64,000 bases of DNA, from NCBI RefSeq assembly GCF_030812475.1, contig NZ_JAUSSR010000017.1, positions 1 to 64,000 of the forward strand, read 5' to 3'. The notes beneath the pieces were generated by a model. It was not told the DNA's origin and ran no database searches. It saw only the letters and a program-made list of their open reading frames with translations. The translations under genes and the position numbers were made by a program. Of this stretch, positions 16,494-24,535 are shown in pieces. This DNA comes from Pseudomonas lini (GTDB lineage: Bacteria > Pseudomonadota > Gammaproteobacteria > Pseudomonadales > Pseudomonadaceae). Position 1 is the first letter of the stretch, and each line of letters opens with the position of its first letter.

Positions 16494-17462
16494 TTACCGT
16501 TGTTTCAAACGGTCAATCACCACCGCCAACAGCAATATCGAACCCCGAATCACATACTGATAAAACGTATCAATGTTCTTCAGGTTCATCGCATTCTCGA
16601 TGATCGCCAATATCAGCACCCCGGCAATCACATGCCGGATCATGCCAATCCCGCCACTGAGCGATACCCCGCCCAATACGCACGCCGAGATCACCGTCAG
16701 TTCGAAGCCCTGACCGATCATCGGTTGCCCGGAAGTCATGCGCGAGGCGAGGATCACCCCGGCCAACGCCCCTATCACCCCGTGCACGGCAAAGATGATG
16801 ATCTTGGTCCGGTCTACGTTAACCCCGGCCAGCAACGCCGCCTCCTGATTGCCGCCGATGGCCATGGTGTTGCGCCCGTAGGTGGTGTAGTTCAGCAGCC
16901 AGCCGAAAAACACAAAGCAGACGATGGTGATGAGGATCGGCACCGGCACGCCGAACAACTGGCCGTTACCGAAGACGAAGAACGACTCCTGTGACACGCC
17001 CACCGCTTTGCCGTTGGCAAAAATGTAGGCCAGGCCGCGAACGATCTGCATGGTCGCCAGCGTGGTGATCAACGCGTTGACCCGCAGCTTGGCAATCACG
17101 ATGCCATTGATCAGCCCGACGATCAGCCCCATCGCCAATGCTGCCGCTACACCAAGAAACACGCTGTCGGTGTCGCGCATCACTACCGCCGCGACTACGC
17201 CGGCACAGGCGATGACCGAACCCACAGACAAATCGAAGTGCCCCGACGCCAGGCAATACAACATGGTGCACGCCGCAATTCCGGTGGTGGAAATCGCCAG
17301 GCCCAGCCCCCGCATGTTCAGCGGCGACAGGAAGTTGTCGATCAGCAGCGTGCAGAGTATGAAGATCGCGACGGCCGCCAGCAGCATCACCCAGTCATCG
17401 AGAAATCGCCGCAGGTCCAGAGGTTTGCGCGGTGTTGGCAAAGCGTTGTTTTGAATAGTCAT
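16494..17462 (-). CDS. araH: Sugar ABC transporter permease (arabinose type)
   Basis: 322 aa from the ATG at 17460-17462; a GTG two codons upstream (17468) is an alternative, but GAGAGG is better spaced for the ATG. It has about 8-10 hydrophobic segments and the BPD_transp_2/RbsC-type permease core, including the YCLASGHFDLSVGSVIA segment and GGVSLSGGIGMIRHVI. It forms the inner-membrane channel with AraG and AraF. The last gene of the SDR-araF-araG-araH transcript; a REP pair follows. Confidence 0.95.
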   Translation of the reverse strand: MTIQNNALPTPRKPLDLRRFLDDWVMLLAAVAIFILCTLLIDNFLSPLNMRGLGLAISTTGIAACTMLYCLASGHFDLSVGSVIACAGVVAAVVMRDTDSVFLGVAAALAMGLIVGLINGIVIAKLRVNALITTLATMQIVRGLAYIFANGKAVGVSQESFFVFGNGQLFGVPVPILITIVCFVFFGWLLNYTTYGRNTMAIGGNQEAALLAGVNVDRTKIIIFAVHGVIGALAGVILASRMTSGQPMIGQGFELTVISACVLGGVSLSGGIGMIRHVIAGVLILAIIENAMNLKNIDTFYQYVIRGSILLLAVVIDRLKQR

Positions 17463-17471
17463 AGTCACCTC

Positions 17472-19031
17472 TCAGTTCGCCACGCCGGCGGCGCGTTGGC
17501 GTGGCAAAGCCAGTTGCAGCAGGTTGGATTCATTGGCCTGTTCGCGGGACAGTTCGCCGCGCATCGCGCCTTCGCAGAGCACCAGGATGCGGTCGGAAAT
17601 GCCCATGACTTCCATCAGGTCGCTGGAGACCACGATCACCGCGACGCCGCTGGCGGCCAGGTCATGGATGATCTGGTAGATTTCGGCTTTGGCGCCGATG
17701 TCGATGCCACGGGTCGGTTCATCGAGCAGCAGGACTTTCATCGGCATCGACAGCCAGCGTCCAAGAATCGCTTTCTGCTGATTGCCGCCGGACAGGTACA
17801 TGATTTTCTGTGCAGCGTTCGGCGTCTTCACTTTCAGCGCCTTGATCTGTTTATCTGCGTTGTCCTTTTCCCACAGGCCGCGCAACAGGCAGCCGAACGT
17901 GGAATGGGCACCGCGCGCGCTGATGTTGATGTTTTCCGCGACGCTGGCGAGCGGCATGATGCCCTCCTTCTTGCGGTCCTCGGGACACAGCAGGATCCCC
18001 GCGGCAATCGCATCGCGCGGTGAACGCAACCTCAATTCATGACCTCGCAACTCCAGGTGTCCGGCGGTACTGCGCACCAGGCCACTAAGCATGCGAAACA
18101 GTTCCGTGCGCCCGGCACCGACCAGGCCGAACAGACCCAATATCTCGCCCTTGTGCACCTCGAAACTCACCGGCTCGCGCAGGCCCGGCCCCAGCAACCG
18201 GTTGACCTTGAGCGCCACCGCGCCACGCTGACGGGGGCGGTAGTCGTAGATATCCTGAATGTCGCGACCGACCATGCAGGTCACCAACTGGTCGTGGGTC
18301 AGTTCGCTCATGTCTTCGAACGTACGCACGAAGCGGCCATCCTTGAACACTGTCACCGCGTTGCAGATGCGGAACACTTCTTCCATGCGGTGAGAGACAT
18401 AAAGCACCACTTTGCCCTCGTCCCGCAGGCGCCCGATGATTGCCATCAACCGATCGATTTCCCGCGCCGACAGGCTGCTGGTCGGTTCGTCGAACGCAAT
18501 CACGTGCGCGCCACGGGACAACGCCTTGGCAATTTCCACCAACTGCCGCTGACCGAGGGACAGGCGCCCGACTTTCTCTTGAGGCTCGATTTCATCGGCC
18601 AGGCCCTTGAGGCAGGCCAGTGCCTGTTGCCGTAACGCGCCACGATCGATCAGGCCGAAACGGGCGGGAAGATGACCCAGGAAGAGGTTTTCGGCCACGG
18701 TCATTTCCGGCACCAGATGCAACTCTTGATGGATCACCGCGACGCCACTGCCAATGCTGTCGGCGGTGGATTTGAAGACCACGGTCTGCTCGCCGATCTG
18801 CAGATCGCCGCTGCTCGGGATGTAGGCACCGCCGAGGATTTTCAGCAGCGTCGACTTGCCGGCACCGTTCTCGCCCATCAAGGCGTGCACTTGCCCCGGG
18901 TGGGCAACGAAGCTGATGCCGTCCAGCGCCTTGACCCCGGGAAAGGTCTTGCCGATCCCGTTGAAGCGCAAGCTGCCACTGCCGCTAAAAGAACAGCCGT
19001 TGTGTTGTTGTATTTTTGTTTGCGCGTGCAT
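17472..19031 (-). CDS. araG: Sugar ABC transporter ATP-binding protein (arabinose type)
   Basis: 519 aa with two ABC domains, as usual for this family. The first Walker A is GENGAGKST (about residues 53-61), with signature LSLGQRQLVEIAKAL. The second half carries GLVGAGRTELFRMLSG and signature LSGGNQQKAILGRWL. Start chosen at the ATG at 19029-19031 (MHAQTKIQQ) because GAAGAGGTG is well spaced; a Met 5 codons upstream lies within that ribosome site. It energises import through AraH. It lies 9 bp before araH and 65 bp after araF. Confidence 0.96.
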   Translation of the reverse strand: MHAQTKIQQHNGCSFSGSGSLRFNGIGKTFPGVKALDGISFVAHPGQVHALMGENGAGKSTLLKILGGAYIPSSGDLQIGEQTVVFKSTADSIGSGVAVIHQELHLVPEMTVAENLFLGHLPARFGLIDRGALRQQALACLKGLADEIEPQEKVGRLSLGQRQLVEIAKALSRGAHVIAFDEPTSSLSAREIDRLMAIIGRLRDEGKVVLYVSHRMEEVFRICNAVTVFKDGRFVRTFEDMSELTHDQLVTCMVGRDIQDIYDYRPRQRGAVALKVNRLLGPGLREPVSFEVHKGEILGLFGLVGAGRTELFRMLSGLVRSTAGHLELRGHELRLRSPRDAIAAGILLCPEDRKKEGIMPLASVAENINISARGAHSTFGCLLRGLWEKDNADKQIKALKVKTPNAAQKIMYLSGGNQQKAILGRWLSMPMKVLLLDEPTRGIDIGAKAEIYQIIHDLAASGVAVIVVSSDLMEVMGISDRILVLCEGAMRGELSREQANESNLLQLALPRQRAAGVAN

Positions 19032-19096
19032 AACCCACCTCTTCACACAGTCCAGGCAACCCCGTCCCCGGGGCCGCTGATGAAATCAACCGCGCC

Positions 19097-20101
19097 TCAG
19101 TTCCACAGGCCGATCTTTTCCAGTTCCTGCTTGAAGTTCTCGCGCGTGATCAGTGTCACGTCGTCCATCGCCGTGTATTTGGGTGGTTCTTTGCCGGTGG
19201 TGACCCACTCGTACATCATGCTCGCGGTGTTGTAGCCCTCGATGTGCGGGCTCGGCAGCATCGAGCCGAAGAAACCGCTGTTGGCTTTTTTCAGTTCGCC
19301 GATGGCATCGGTGCCGTTGATGCCGATGCCGATGACGTTGGCCGCGGCGAAACCGGCGCTTTCGGTAGCGCGCACGCCGCCCAGGACGGTGTTGTCATTC
19401 ATGCCGCCGATGATCAGGTTCTTCGCCGCGCTCGGCAGCTTCACAAGGGCCGAGTTGGTGGCGTCCATGCTGCCCGGCACGTCGAGGGTTTTCAGGGCCG
19501 AGAACAGAATGTGGTCTTTGGGCATCCCGGCGTCTTCCAGGGCCTTGGCCGAGCCGTCGGTGCGTTTCTTGCCGGTGTCGAGTTCGTTGTAGGTGTTGAT
19601 CACCGCGTAGGTGTCTTTCCAGTCCCAGCCGCGTTTTTTCGCCTCGGCGGCCATGGCATCGCCCTGTTTCTGGCCGACTTCGAAGGCGGCCATGCCCAGG
19701 TACGGCACGTCTTCCATGAACTTGCCGCTGGCATCGACGAAACGGTCATCGACCGCGATCACTTTCAAGCCGTTGAGCTTGGCCTTGGCCATGATCGCAG
19801 GGCCCAGGGACACATCCGGCGGACAGATCACGAAGCCCTTGGCGCCATTAGCCGCCAGGCTGTCGATGGCCGAGAGGGTTTTCTCGCCATCAGGCACGGC
19901 GATCTTGATCACCGTGAAGCCCTTCTCCTTGCCAGCCTTTTCGGCGAATGCCCATTCAGTCTGGAACCAGGGCTCTTCCGCCTGCTTGACCAAAAACCCG
20001 ATTTTTACTTCCTCGGCCGCGAGCAATGAACTGCCCAGGCTGACCGCAGTGACCGCCAAAGCGGCACAGCAAAGGGAACGGATCCCACGACGACGATTCA
20101 T
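19097..20101 (-). CDS. araF: Periplasmic L-arabinose/D-galactose-binding protein
   Basis: 334 aa with a Sec signal peptide ending SSLLAAEE (residues about 1-29). The mature sequence closely follows E. coli AraF as I recall it: KIGFLVKQAEEPWFQTEW, KIAVPDGEKTLSAIDSLAA, IGGMNDNTVLGGVRATE and GIGINGTDAIGEL. E. coli AraF binds L-arabinose, D-galactose and D-fucose, which suits a neighbourhood that degrades galactonate. A separate promoter with an ATCATATGAT palindrome precedes it (20175-20202), so the transporter can be expressed independently of the SDR gene. Confidence 0.96.
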   Translation of the reverse strand: MNRRRGIRSLCCAALAVTAVSLGSSLLAAEEVKIGFLVKQAEEPWFQTEWAFAEKAGKEKGFTVIKIAVPDGEKTLSAIDSLAANGAKGFVICPPDVSLGPAIMAKAKLNGLKVIAVDDRFVDASGKFMEDVPYLGMAAFEVGQKQGDAMAAEAKKRGWDWKDTYAVINTYNELDTGKKRTDGSAKALEDAGMPKDHILFSALKTLDVPGSMDATNSALVKLPSAAKNLIIGGMNDNTVLGGVRATESAGFAAANVIGIGINGTDAIGELKKANSGFFGSMLPSPHIEGYNTASMMYEWVTTGKEPPKYTAMDDVTLITRENFKQELEKIGLWN

Positions 20102-20174
20102 AAGCAGACTCCTTGTTATTGTTGTTGAGCGTTATTTGTTCAAGCCGGTGCAGCAGTCATGTCTGTAGCTAATA

Positions 20175-20202
20175 GTCATATCATATGATGATTGAATGTC
20201 AG
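20175..20202 (-). promoter_or_regulatory. araF promoter with ATCATATGAT palindrome in the spacer
   Basis: On the minus strand, CTGACA (20197-20202) and TATGAC (20175-20180) are 16 bp apart. The perfect palindrome ATCATATGAT at 20180-20189 lies between them. The same palindrome sits between the -35 and -10 of the FCD-gntR gene (22993-23002), suggesting repression of both by that regulator. Confidence 0.55.
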
Positions 20203-20232
20203 GCGTAGCCTTGCGCCTGGAACCGCGGTTGC

Positions 20233-21051
20233 TCAGTCGTGGTACATCACCGAGCGGCCACCGTCGATGGTGATGCAGGAAGCGTTGATGAACGGCGCTT
20301 CATCGCTGGCCAGGAATACCGCGGTCATGGCCACTTCGATGGGCTGACCGATGCGCCGTGGTGGATGCAGGTCGAAAGCCCGCTGACGCTCCGCATGGGG
20401 GTCGGCGAAACCGTTCCAGTAATCGACGTTGAGTTGGGTTTCGATGTAGCCCGGCGCAATGGCGTTGACTCGAATGCCCTTCGGCGCGTATTCGATGCCC
20501 AGGGCGCGGGTCAGGCCGAGCAAGCCGTGCTTGGCCACGGGGTACGGGAAGCAGCCCGGAATGATGTGAGTGGAATGGGTCGAGGCGATGTTGATGATGC
20601 TGCCGATGCCCTGCTCGATCATGTGCGGCAGTACCGCCTTGCAGCCGAACCAGGCACCGTCCAGGTCGATGGCGAAACAGCGGCGCCAGTCTTCCTCGGT
20701 CATTTCCAGCGGGTCGCGGAACACGTTGACCCCGGCGCAATTGACCAGCACGTCGATCCGGCCGTGACGCTCGATCGCCAGCCGGGCCATGGCATGCAGG
20801 TCCTGCTGGCTGGACACGTCAGCCTTGATCGCCTGGACATCGAAGCCTTTGTCGCGCCAACCGGCGGCGACCCTTTCGACTTTCTCACCCTGGATGTCGC
20901 TGATGATCATTCGGGCCTGCTGGGACGCAAAAGTTGCCACAATCGCTTCGCCAATGCCCTGGGCGGCGCCGGTCAGCAACACCACCTTGTTTTTCAGGCG
21001 CTCGCCCTGGGGCGGCTCGGGCACGGGAGGTAAGGAAAGAGGTTCAGCCAT
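20233..21051 (-). CDS. SDR-family sugar 1-dehydrogenase (probable D-galactose/L-arabinose dehydrogenase)
   Basis: 272 aa classical short-chain dehydrogenase. The cofactor motif is TGAAQGIG (residues 27-34), the NCAG motif is at 104-107, the catalytic serine is in NIASTHS and Tyr170-x3-Lys174 is in FPYPVAKHG. The C-terminal FINASCITIDGGRSVMYHD is typical of sugar dehydrogenases of this group. With araFGH downstream and a lactonase upstream, oxidation of D-galactose or L-arabinose to the 1,4- or 1,5-lactone is the likely reaction. It is the first gene after the promoter at 21190-21219. Substrate preference is an inference. Confidence 0.88.
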   Translation of the reverse strand: MAEPLSLPPVPEPPQGERLKNKVVLLTGAAQGIGEAIVATFASQQARMIISDIQGEKVERVAAGWRDKGFDVQAIKADVSSQQDLHAMARLAIERHGRIDVLVNCAGVNVFRDPLEMTEEDWRRCFAIDLDGAWFGCKAVLPHMIEQGIGSIINIASTHSTHIIPGCFPYPVAKHGLLGLTRALGIEYAPKGIRVNAIAPGYIETQLNVDYWNGFADPHAERQRAFDLHPPRRIGQPIEVAMTAVFLASDEAPFINASCITIDGGRSVMYHD

Positions 21052-21189
21052 GAATCAAGACTCCTTTTTGCAGGCACGACAAAAACCGGGCATCGATCGA
21101 TGTCCGGTCAAAAGGCTTTGAGGAAAATCCCTGCATCACTTCACCTGTTTTGTTTTTTTAAGTGTGAGTGCGTGTAGCTGATGGGGCCG

Positions 21190-21219
21190 ACTATAAACCC
21201 GGCCCTTATAAAATCTCAA
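21190..21219 (-). promoter_or_regulatory. Sigma-70 promoter of the SDR-araFGH operon
   Basis: On the minus strand, TTGAGA (21214-21219) and TATAGT (21190-21195) are separated by 18 bp (or TTATAG at 17 bp). The leader to the SDR ATG is about 130 nt. The -35 region and the 14-bp distance to the upstream dyad are the same as at the dgo promoter. Confidence 0.7.
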
Positions 21220-21232
21220 TATATAATTTTAG

Positions 21233-21249
21233 ATCCCATATTTAGGGAT
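21233..21249. promoter_or_regulatory. Operator dyad ATCCC-N7-GGGAT upstream of the SDR gene
   Basis: ATCCCATATTTAGGGAT has the same 5-bp arms and 7-bp centre as the dyad at 9867-9883. It abuts the stop codon of the SMP-30 gene (21250-21252), so the operator occupies the whole junction between the two genes. Confidence 0.65.
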
Positions 21250-22122
21250 TTATCCGCCGAATCTCTGACAGACCTTTCCGGGCACATCGACCTGAATCGA
21301 CAGCAACGCGCCATCCAGGGGATGATTGAGCGGGCTTGCAGCGCTGGTTATGTACAGCGTCTTGAGGTCTTCACCACCGAACACGCAACTGGTGGGACGA
21401 CTGATCGGCAGTTCGAGCACACGATCGACCTGCCCCTGCGGCGTCAATCTCAACAGACAGCTGCCGTCCCACCGAGCGTTCCAGAGATAACCCATGGCAT
21501 CCATCGCCGAGCCATCAGGGCCGCCGCGCTCATGGGGGCCGAACCAGGGTCTGGCTGGCCCCAGGCTGCCATCGGGGCGGATGAAATACTGAGAGATCGT
21601 GCGATCGAGGCTGTCGGCGAAATACAGGCTGGTGGCGTCATCGCTCCACAGCAGGGTGTTGGGAATGCCCAAGCCCCGGAGCAACGGCGTGACCCGGGCA
21701 TCGCGATCGATACGAAACAGGCCGCCGCTGCGATGCACGATGGGCACGTCTTCGCCTTGGCCAATGTTGTTTTGCATGGTGCCGAGCCAGAGCCGGCCCT
21801 GGGCATCGCAGCGGGCTTCGTTGGCACGGTTGCCGGGTTGCGGATCGGCGATGCAGAACAAGGTGAGGCGTGGCTCCAGGCCAGGGGAGTCCAGGTCCAG
21901 CCGATAGACTCCGCTGCTCAAGGTCACCAACGCGTCGCCACTTTCGCAGGGAATGAAGGCGGACACGTGCTCTGGCATCTGCCAGATCTGTACGTTGGCG
22001 CCGATCAATCGCAGCGCTTGCCGGCCGGCGATGTCGACCCAGTACAGGGCTTGGGTCGGTGTATCCCAGAACGGGGCTTCGCCGAGTTGGGCCCGGTGCT
22101 CGGTCACTGCGGTCCATTCCAT
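21250..22122 (-). CDS. SMP-30/gluconolactonase family lactonase
   Basis: 290 aa six-bladed beta-propeller hydrolase. The family hallmarks are the N-terminal RAQLGEAPFWD (metal-binding Glu), RCDAQGRLWLGTM, IPNTLLWSDD (metal-binding Asn) and LYFADSLDRTI (catalytic Asp). These enzymes open sugar lactones to aldonates in the cytoplasm or periplasm; no signal peptide is visible here. It sits between the FCD-GntR regulator and the SDR dehydrogenase, so opening of galactono- or arabinono-lactone is the natural role. It ends exactly at the operator dyad of the next operon. Confidence 0.9.
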   Translation of the reverse strand: MEWTAVTEHRAQLGEAPFWDTPTQALYWVDIAGRQALRLIGANVQIWQMPEHVSAFIPCESGDALVTLSSGVYRLDLDSPGLEPRLTLFCIADPQPGNRANEARCDAQGRLWLGTMQNNIGQGEDVPIVHRSGGLFRIDRDARVTPLLRGLGIPNTLLWSDDATSLYFADSLDRTISQYFIRPDGSLGPARPWFGPHERGGPDGSAMDAMGYLWNARWDGSCLLRLTPQGQVDRVLELPISRPTSCVFGGEDLKTLYITSAASPLNHPLDGALLSIQVDVPGKVCQRFGG

Positions 22123-22148
22123 GAAACCTCCTGCATTATTCTTGTTTT

Positions 22149-22231
22149 TGTAGGCGCGAGCTTGCTCGCGATGGTGTATCAGCTAAATCGATGTCGATTG
22201 ACACTCCTTCGCGAGCAAGCTCGCTCCTACC
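22149..22231. repeat. Paired inverted REP element overlapping the 3' end of the FCD-gntR gene
   Basis: TAGGCGCGAGCTTGCTCGCG from 22151 and CGCGAGCAAGCTCGCTCCTA ending near 22229, separated by about 35 bp. The right copy lies inside the open reading frame of the FCD-gntR gene and encodes its last residues (RVGASLLAKE). Confidence 0.85.
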
Positions 22232-22935
22232 CTGTCGGCCATGACCTGGGGGTAGTAGCGCTTGATGGCCAGGTCGGCGTTGTCGATCAGGGTCATGCAG
22301 GCCCAGACGCCCCGCGCGCTATCCCGCGAGGCGATGGCATCGGCCATGTCCTTGTGAATCGGCAGTGTGCGGCGCAGCTCGGCCGGATCGGCGGCGGATA
22401 CCTCGAAGGACACCGCCAGCAGCGCGCCGAGGGCCGGGACCATTTGTTCGATGAACTGGTTGTGGCTGGCGGCGAGGATGCATTCGTGGAAGAACTGGTC
22501 GGCGCGGTTGTAGTCAATGCCGCTGTCCACCGCCCTCTCCAGTGCGTTGTACGCTTGAAGTATGGCGCGCACCTGTTCGGCGCTGGCGCGCTCGCAGGCC
22601 CAACGCACGGCCATCGGTTCGATGGTGCGGCGCAGGTCGAGCAGGTCGTCGACGAAGTTTTCAGGCAGCCCGCTGCGCGACAGCCAGCCGACGACTTGCG
22701 GATCGAAGAGGTTCCAACGCCGCACCGGCAACACCCGCGTGCCCACCTTGGGCCCGACTTCGAGCATGCCTTTGGCGACCAGGGTCTTGATCGCTTCGCG
22801 GATGACCGTGCGGCTGACACCCAGCTGTTCGCCGAGGTCGGCTTCGACCTTGAGGGCTTCACCGGGCTTCACTTGGCCCGTGGCGATCCAGCACCCCAGC
22901 CAATCGACGGTCGACGCGTGAAAACTGCTGGACAT
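22183..22935 (-). CDS. GntR-family regulator with FCD domain (FadR subfamily)
   Basis: 250 aa from the ATG at 22933-22935, with GAGG 5 nt upstream; a GTG two codons upstream is less well placed. Winged helix: GQVKPGEALKVEADLGEQL, then GVSRTVIREAIKTLVAKG. The FCD domain has the metal/ligand residues in LRRTIEPMAVRWA, DQFFHECILAASHNQF and HKDMADAIASRD. Such regulators typically sense sugar acids (E. coli DgoR, UxuR). The last 16 or so residues (VGASLLAKECQSTSI) are encoded by a REP palindrome and are probably foreign to the original protein. The ATCATATGAT site in its promoter suggests autoregulation. Confidence 0.9.
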   Translation of the reverse strand: MSSSFHASTVDWLGCWIATGQVKPGEALKVEADLGEQLGVSRTVIREAIKTLVAKGMLEVGPKVGTRVLPVRRWNLFDPQVVGWLSRSGLPENFVDDLLDLRRTIEPMAVRWACERASAEQVRAILQAYNALERAVDSGIDYNRADQFFHECILAASHNQFIEQMVPALGALLAVSFEVSAADPAELRRTLPIHKDMADAIASRDSARGVWACMTLIDNADLAIKRYYPQVMADRVGASLLAKECQSTSI

Positions 22936-22983
22936 GGACACCTCGATGCTGGGACGGCACAGGGCCGTTCGCGATAGGTGTTC

Positions 22984-23012
22984 ACGCTAATCATCATATG
23001 ATTGGCTGTCAA
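22984..23012 (-). promoter_or_regulatory. FCD-gntR promoter with ATCATATGAT palindrome
   Basis: On the minus strand a perfect -35 TTGACA (23007-23012) is followed by ATCATATGAT (22993-23002) and a weak -10 (TAGCGT, 22984-22989, spacing 17). The palindrome occupies the spacer, as at the araF promoter. Confidence 0.55.
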
Positions 23013-23041
23013 ATTGATTTTTGAAGAGAGCGCAGATCCAA

Positions 23042-23067
23042 TGTGGGAGCAAGCCCGCTCCCACAAG
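23042..23067. repeat. Single REP-type hairpin
   Basis: TGTGGGAGCAAGCCCGCTCC followed by CACA forms one hairpin between the DUF1285 gene stop (23076) and the gntR promoter. Confidence 0.8.
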
Positions 23068-23075
23068 GGTATGCG

Positions 23076-23636
23076 TCAGGGCTCGAGGCCTATGGGGAAG
23101 AATTCACCGCCGCTCCAGACACCAAGCCAGCGTTGCCCGTCGATTTCGCGGGTCACGGCAAGTTCTACCAACTGATAGAACACATTGCGGTGGATCAAGG
23201 CTTCGAGGTTGGTGCGCACATGCACATACGGCGCCGGCTCTTGCGTCACCGGGTCGATCACCACTCGCATCGGGTGTTCGGCACCGGCCTCGGCGGTCTC
23301 CTCGACATTGGTGGTAAAGCGCAAGACCTGCGCTTCGCCCTCGCCTTCCACTTCCACGGCAATCGCGACGAAAGGCGCATTGTCCACCTTGATCCCGACC
23401 TTCTCCACCGGGGTAATGAGGAAGTAATCATCGCCGTCGCGGCGAATGATGGTGGAAAACAGCTTGACCATCGGCTTGCGCCCTATCGGCGTGCCCAGAT
23501 AATACCAGGTGCCGTCGCGGGCGATGCGCATGTCGATGTCGCCGCAGAAATCGGGATTCCACAGGTGGACCGGTGGCAAGCCTTTGGTCTTGGGGATTTG
23601 CCCCAACAGGTCGTTGGCTTTTTGCGGGCCACTCAT
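23076..23636 (-). CDS. DUF1285 family protein
   Basis: 186 aa matching the length of DUF1285 proteins, which are widespread in Pseudomonas. Conserved features are the [14 protein letters not shown] segment, the [17 protein letters not shown] segment and [14 protein letters not shown]. There is no signal peptide or membrane segment, so it is cytoplasmic. No enzyme function is established. It lies 18 bp downstream of the lipoprotein gene in the same direction, and the two are probably co-transcribed. Confidence 0.88.
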   Translation of the reverse strand: MSGPQKANDLLGQIPKTKGLPPVHLWNPDFCGDIDMRIARDGTWYYLGTPIGRKPMVKLFSTIIRRDGDDYFLITPVEKVGIKVDNAPFVAIAVEVEGEGEAQVLRFTTNVEETAEAGAEHPMRVVIDPVTQEPAPYVHVRTNLEALIHRNVFYQLVELAVTREIDGQRWLGVWSGGEFFPIGLEP

Positions 23637-23654
23637 GGCGTTCTCCTTCTTGAA

Positions 23655-24260
23655 TTAGTGGTCGCTGAGCCCCAGCAAGCTACGAGCATATTGCTCCAGC
23701 GGCGGGCCCATCAGGTCTTCCGGCTTGGCGTCGTGGAACGTCAGCAAACCGCCACGACTCTTGATACGTGCAGTATCAATCAAATACTGGGTGCTGGTCT
23801 CGATCAACATGATCTGAATGACGCCACTGTCGATACCGAGTCGATCCACGGCTTCCTGGTCGAGCCATTCGTCGGAGTTGCCGATACGGTCGTCAGCCTT
23901 GGCAAAACGGGTGTAGAGCAGGTAATGCGCACCGGCGGCACGGGCGTCCCGCATGGCCTGGTCGAGACCTTCCGGCACCCGGGCACGGCGTACCATGGGG
24001 AAGTATTCGATAAAGCCATCGAAGGCGATTTCGGCTATTACGTTGGGTCGTGGATAGGCACTGCCCGGGGGCGCGAAGGCGCCTTGGGCGATGTAGACGA
24101 AGGAGTCCGGCTGAATGCGCAGATTATTGGCGCGGCGGCTGTCGCTATGGTCGAGCAGGCCCGCGTCGCTCATGTGGTAGCGCGTGCCTTCGGCCATGTC
24201 GCTGACATTCATGCAGCCACCGAGCACCAAAACGGCCAGCAGCAAAAGCAGGCTACGCAT
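23655..24260 (-). CDS. DUF4823-type lipoprotein
   Basis: 201 aa with a lipoprotein signal peptide: hydrophobic residues 4-14, then lipobox LGGC with Cys16 as the lipidated residue. Residue +2 is Met, so outer-membrane sorting is expected. The mature domain resembles DUF4823 (DSFVYIAQGAFAPPG, GAHYLLYTRFAKADDR, then SRGGLLTFHDAKPEDL), a fold related to small periplasmic proteins that accompany envelope stress. Function unknown. It precedes the DUF1285 gene and follows a REP-rich gap. Confidence 0.85.
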   Translation of the reverse strand: MRSLLLLLAVLVLGGCMNVSDMAEGTRYHMSDAGLLDHSDSRRANNLRIQPDSFVYIAQGAFAPPGSAYPRPNVIAEIAFDGFIEYFPMVRRARVPEGLDQAMRDARAAGAHYLLYTRFAKADDRIGNSDEWLDQEAVDRLGIDSGVIQIMLIETSTQYLIDTARIKSRGGLLTFHDAKPEDLMGPPLEQYARSLLGLSDH

Positions 24261-24349
24261 CCTTCCCTCCAGAGGCCGGTGACGGAAAACCGGCGAATGG
24301 GCGTTGAATGCAGCTTCCGCGCCAGCTCAAGTCCATCGTCGCCTGTTCG

Positions 24350-24535
24350 AATGCCTTCGCGGGCAAGCCTCGCTCAGGTGTACGCAGGCCCCTGTAGGAG
24401 CCGGCTTGCTGGCGAACCAGGCGATGCGGTGTGTCAGGCATGCCCCCTTCGCTGCGGTGCGGCGATCCGACAAGCCAGCTCCTACAGGAGTTCGCGACCC
24501 CTTGTCGGAGCGGGCTTGCTCGTGAAGGAGGCCTG
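24350..24535. repeat. Cluster of degenerate REP-type repeats
   Basis: Four or more partial copies in the 275-bp gap between moaA and the lipoprotein gene: GCGGGCAAGCCTCGC (24360), TGTAGGAGCCGGCTTGCTGG (24393), GACAAGCCAGCTCCTACAGG (24470) and GTCGGAGCGGGCTTGCTCG (24506). They mix the gtaggagc and gtgggagc subfamilies and alternate in orientation. Confidence 0.75.
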
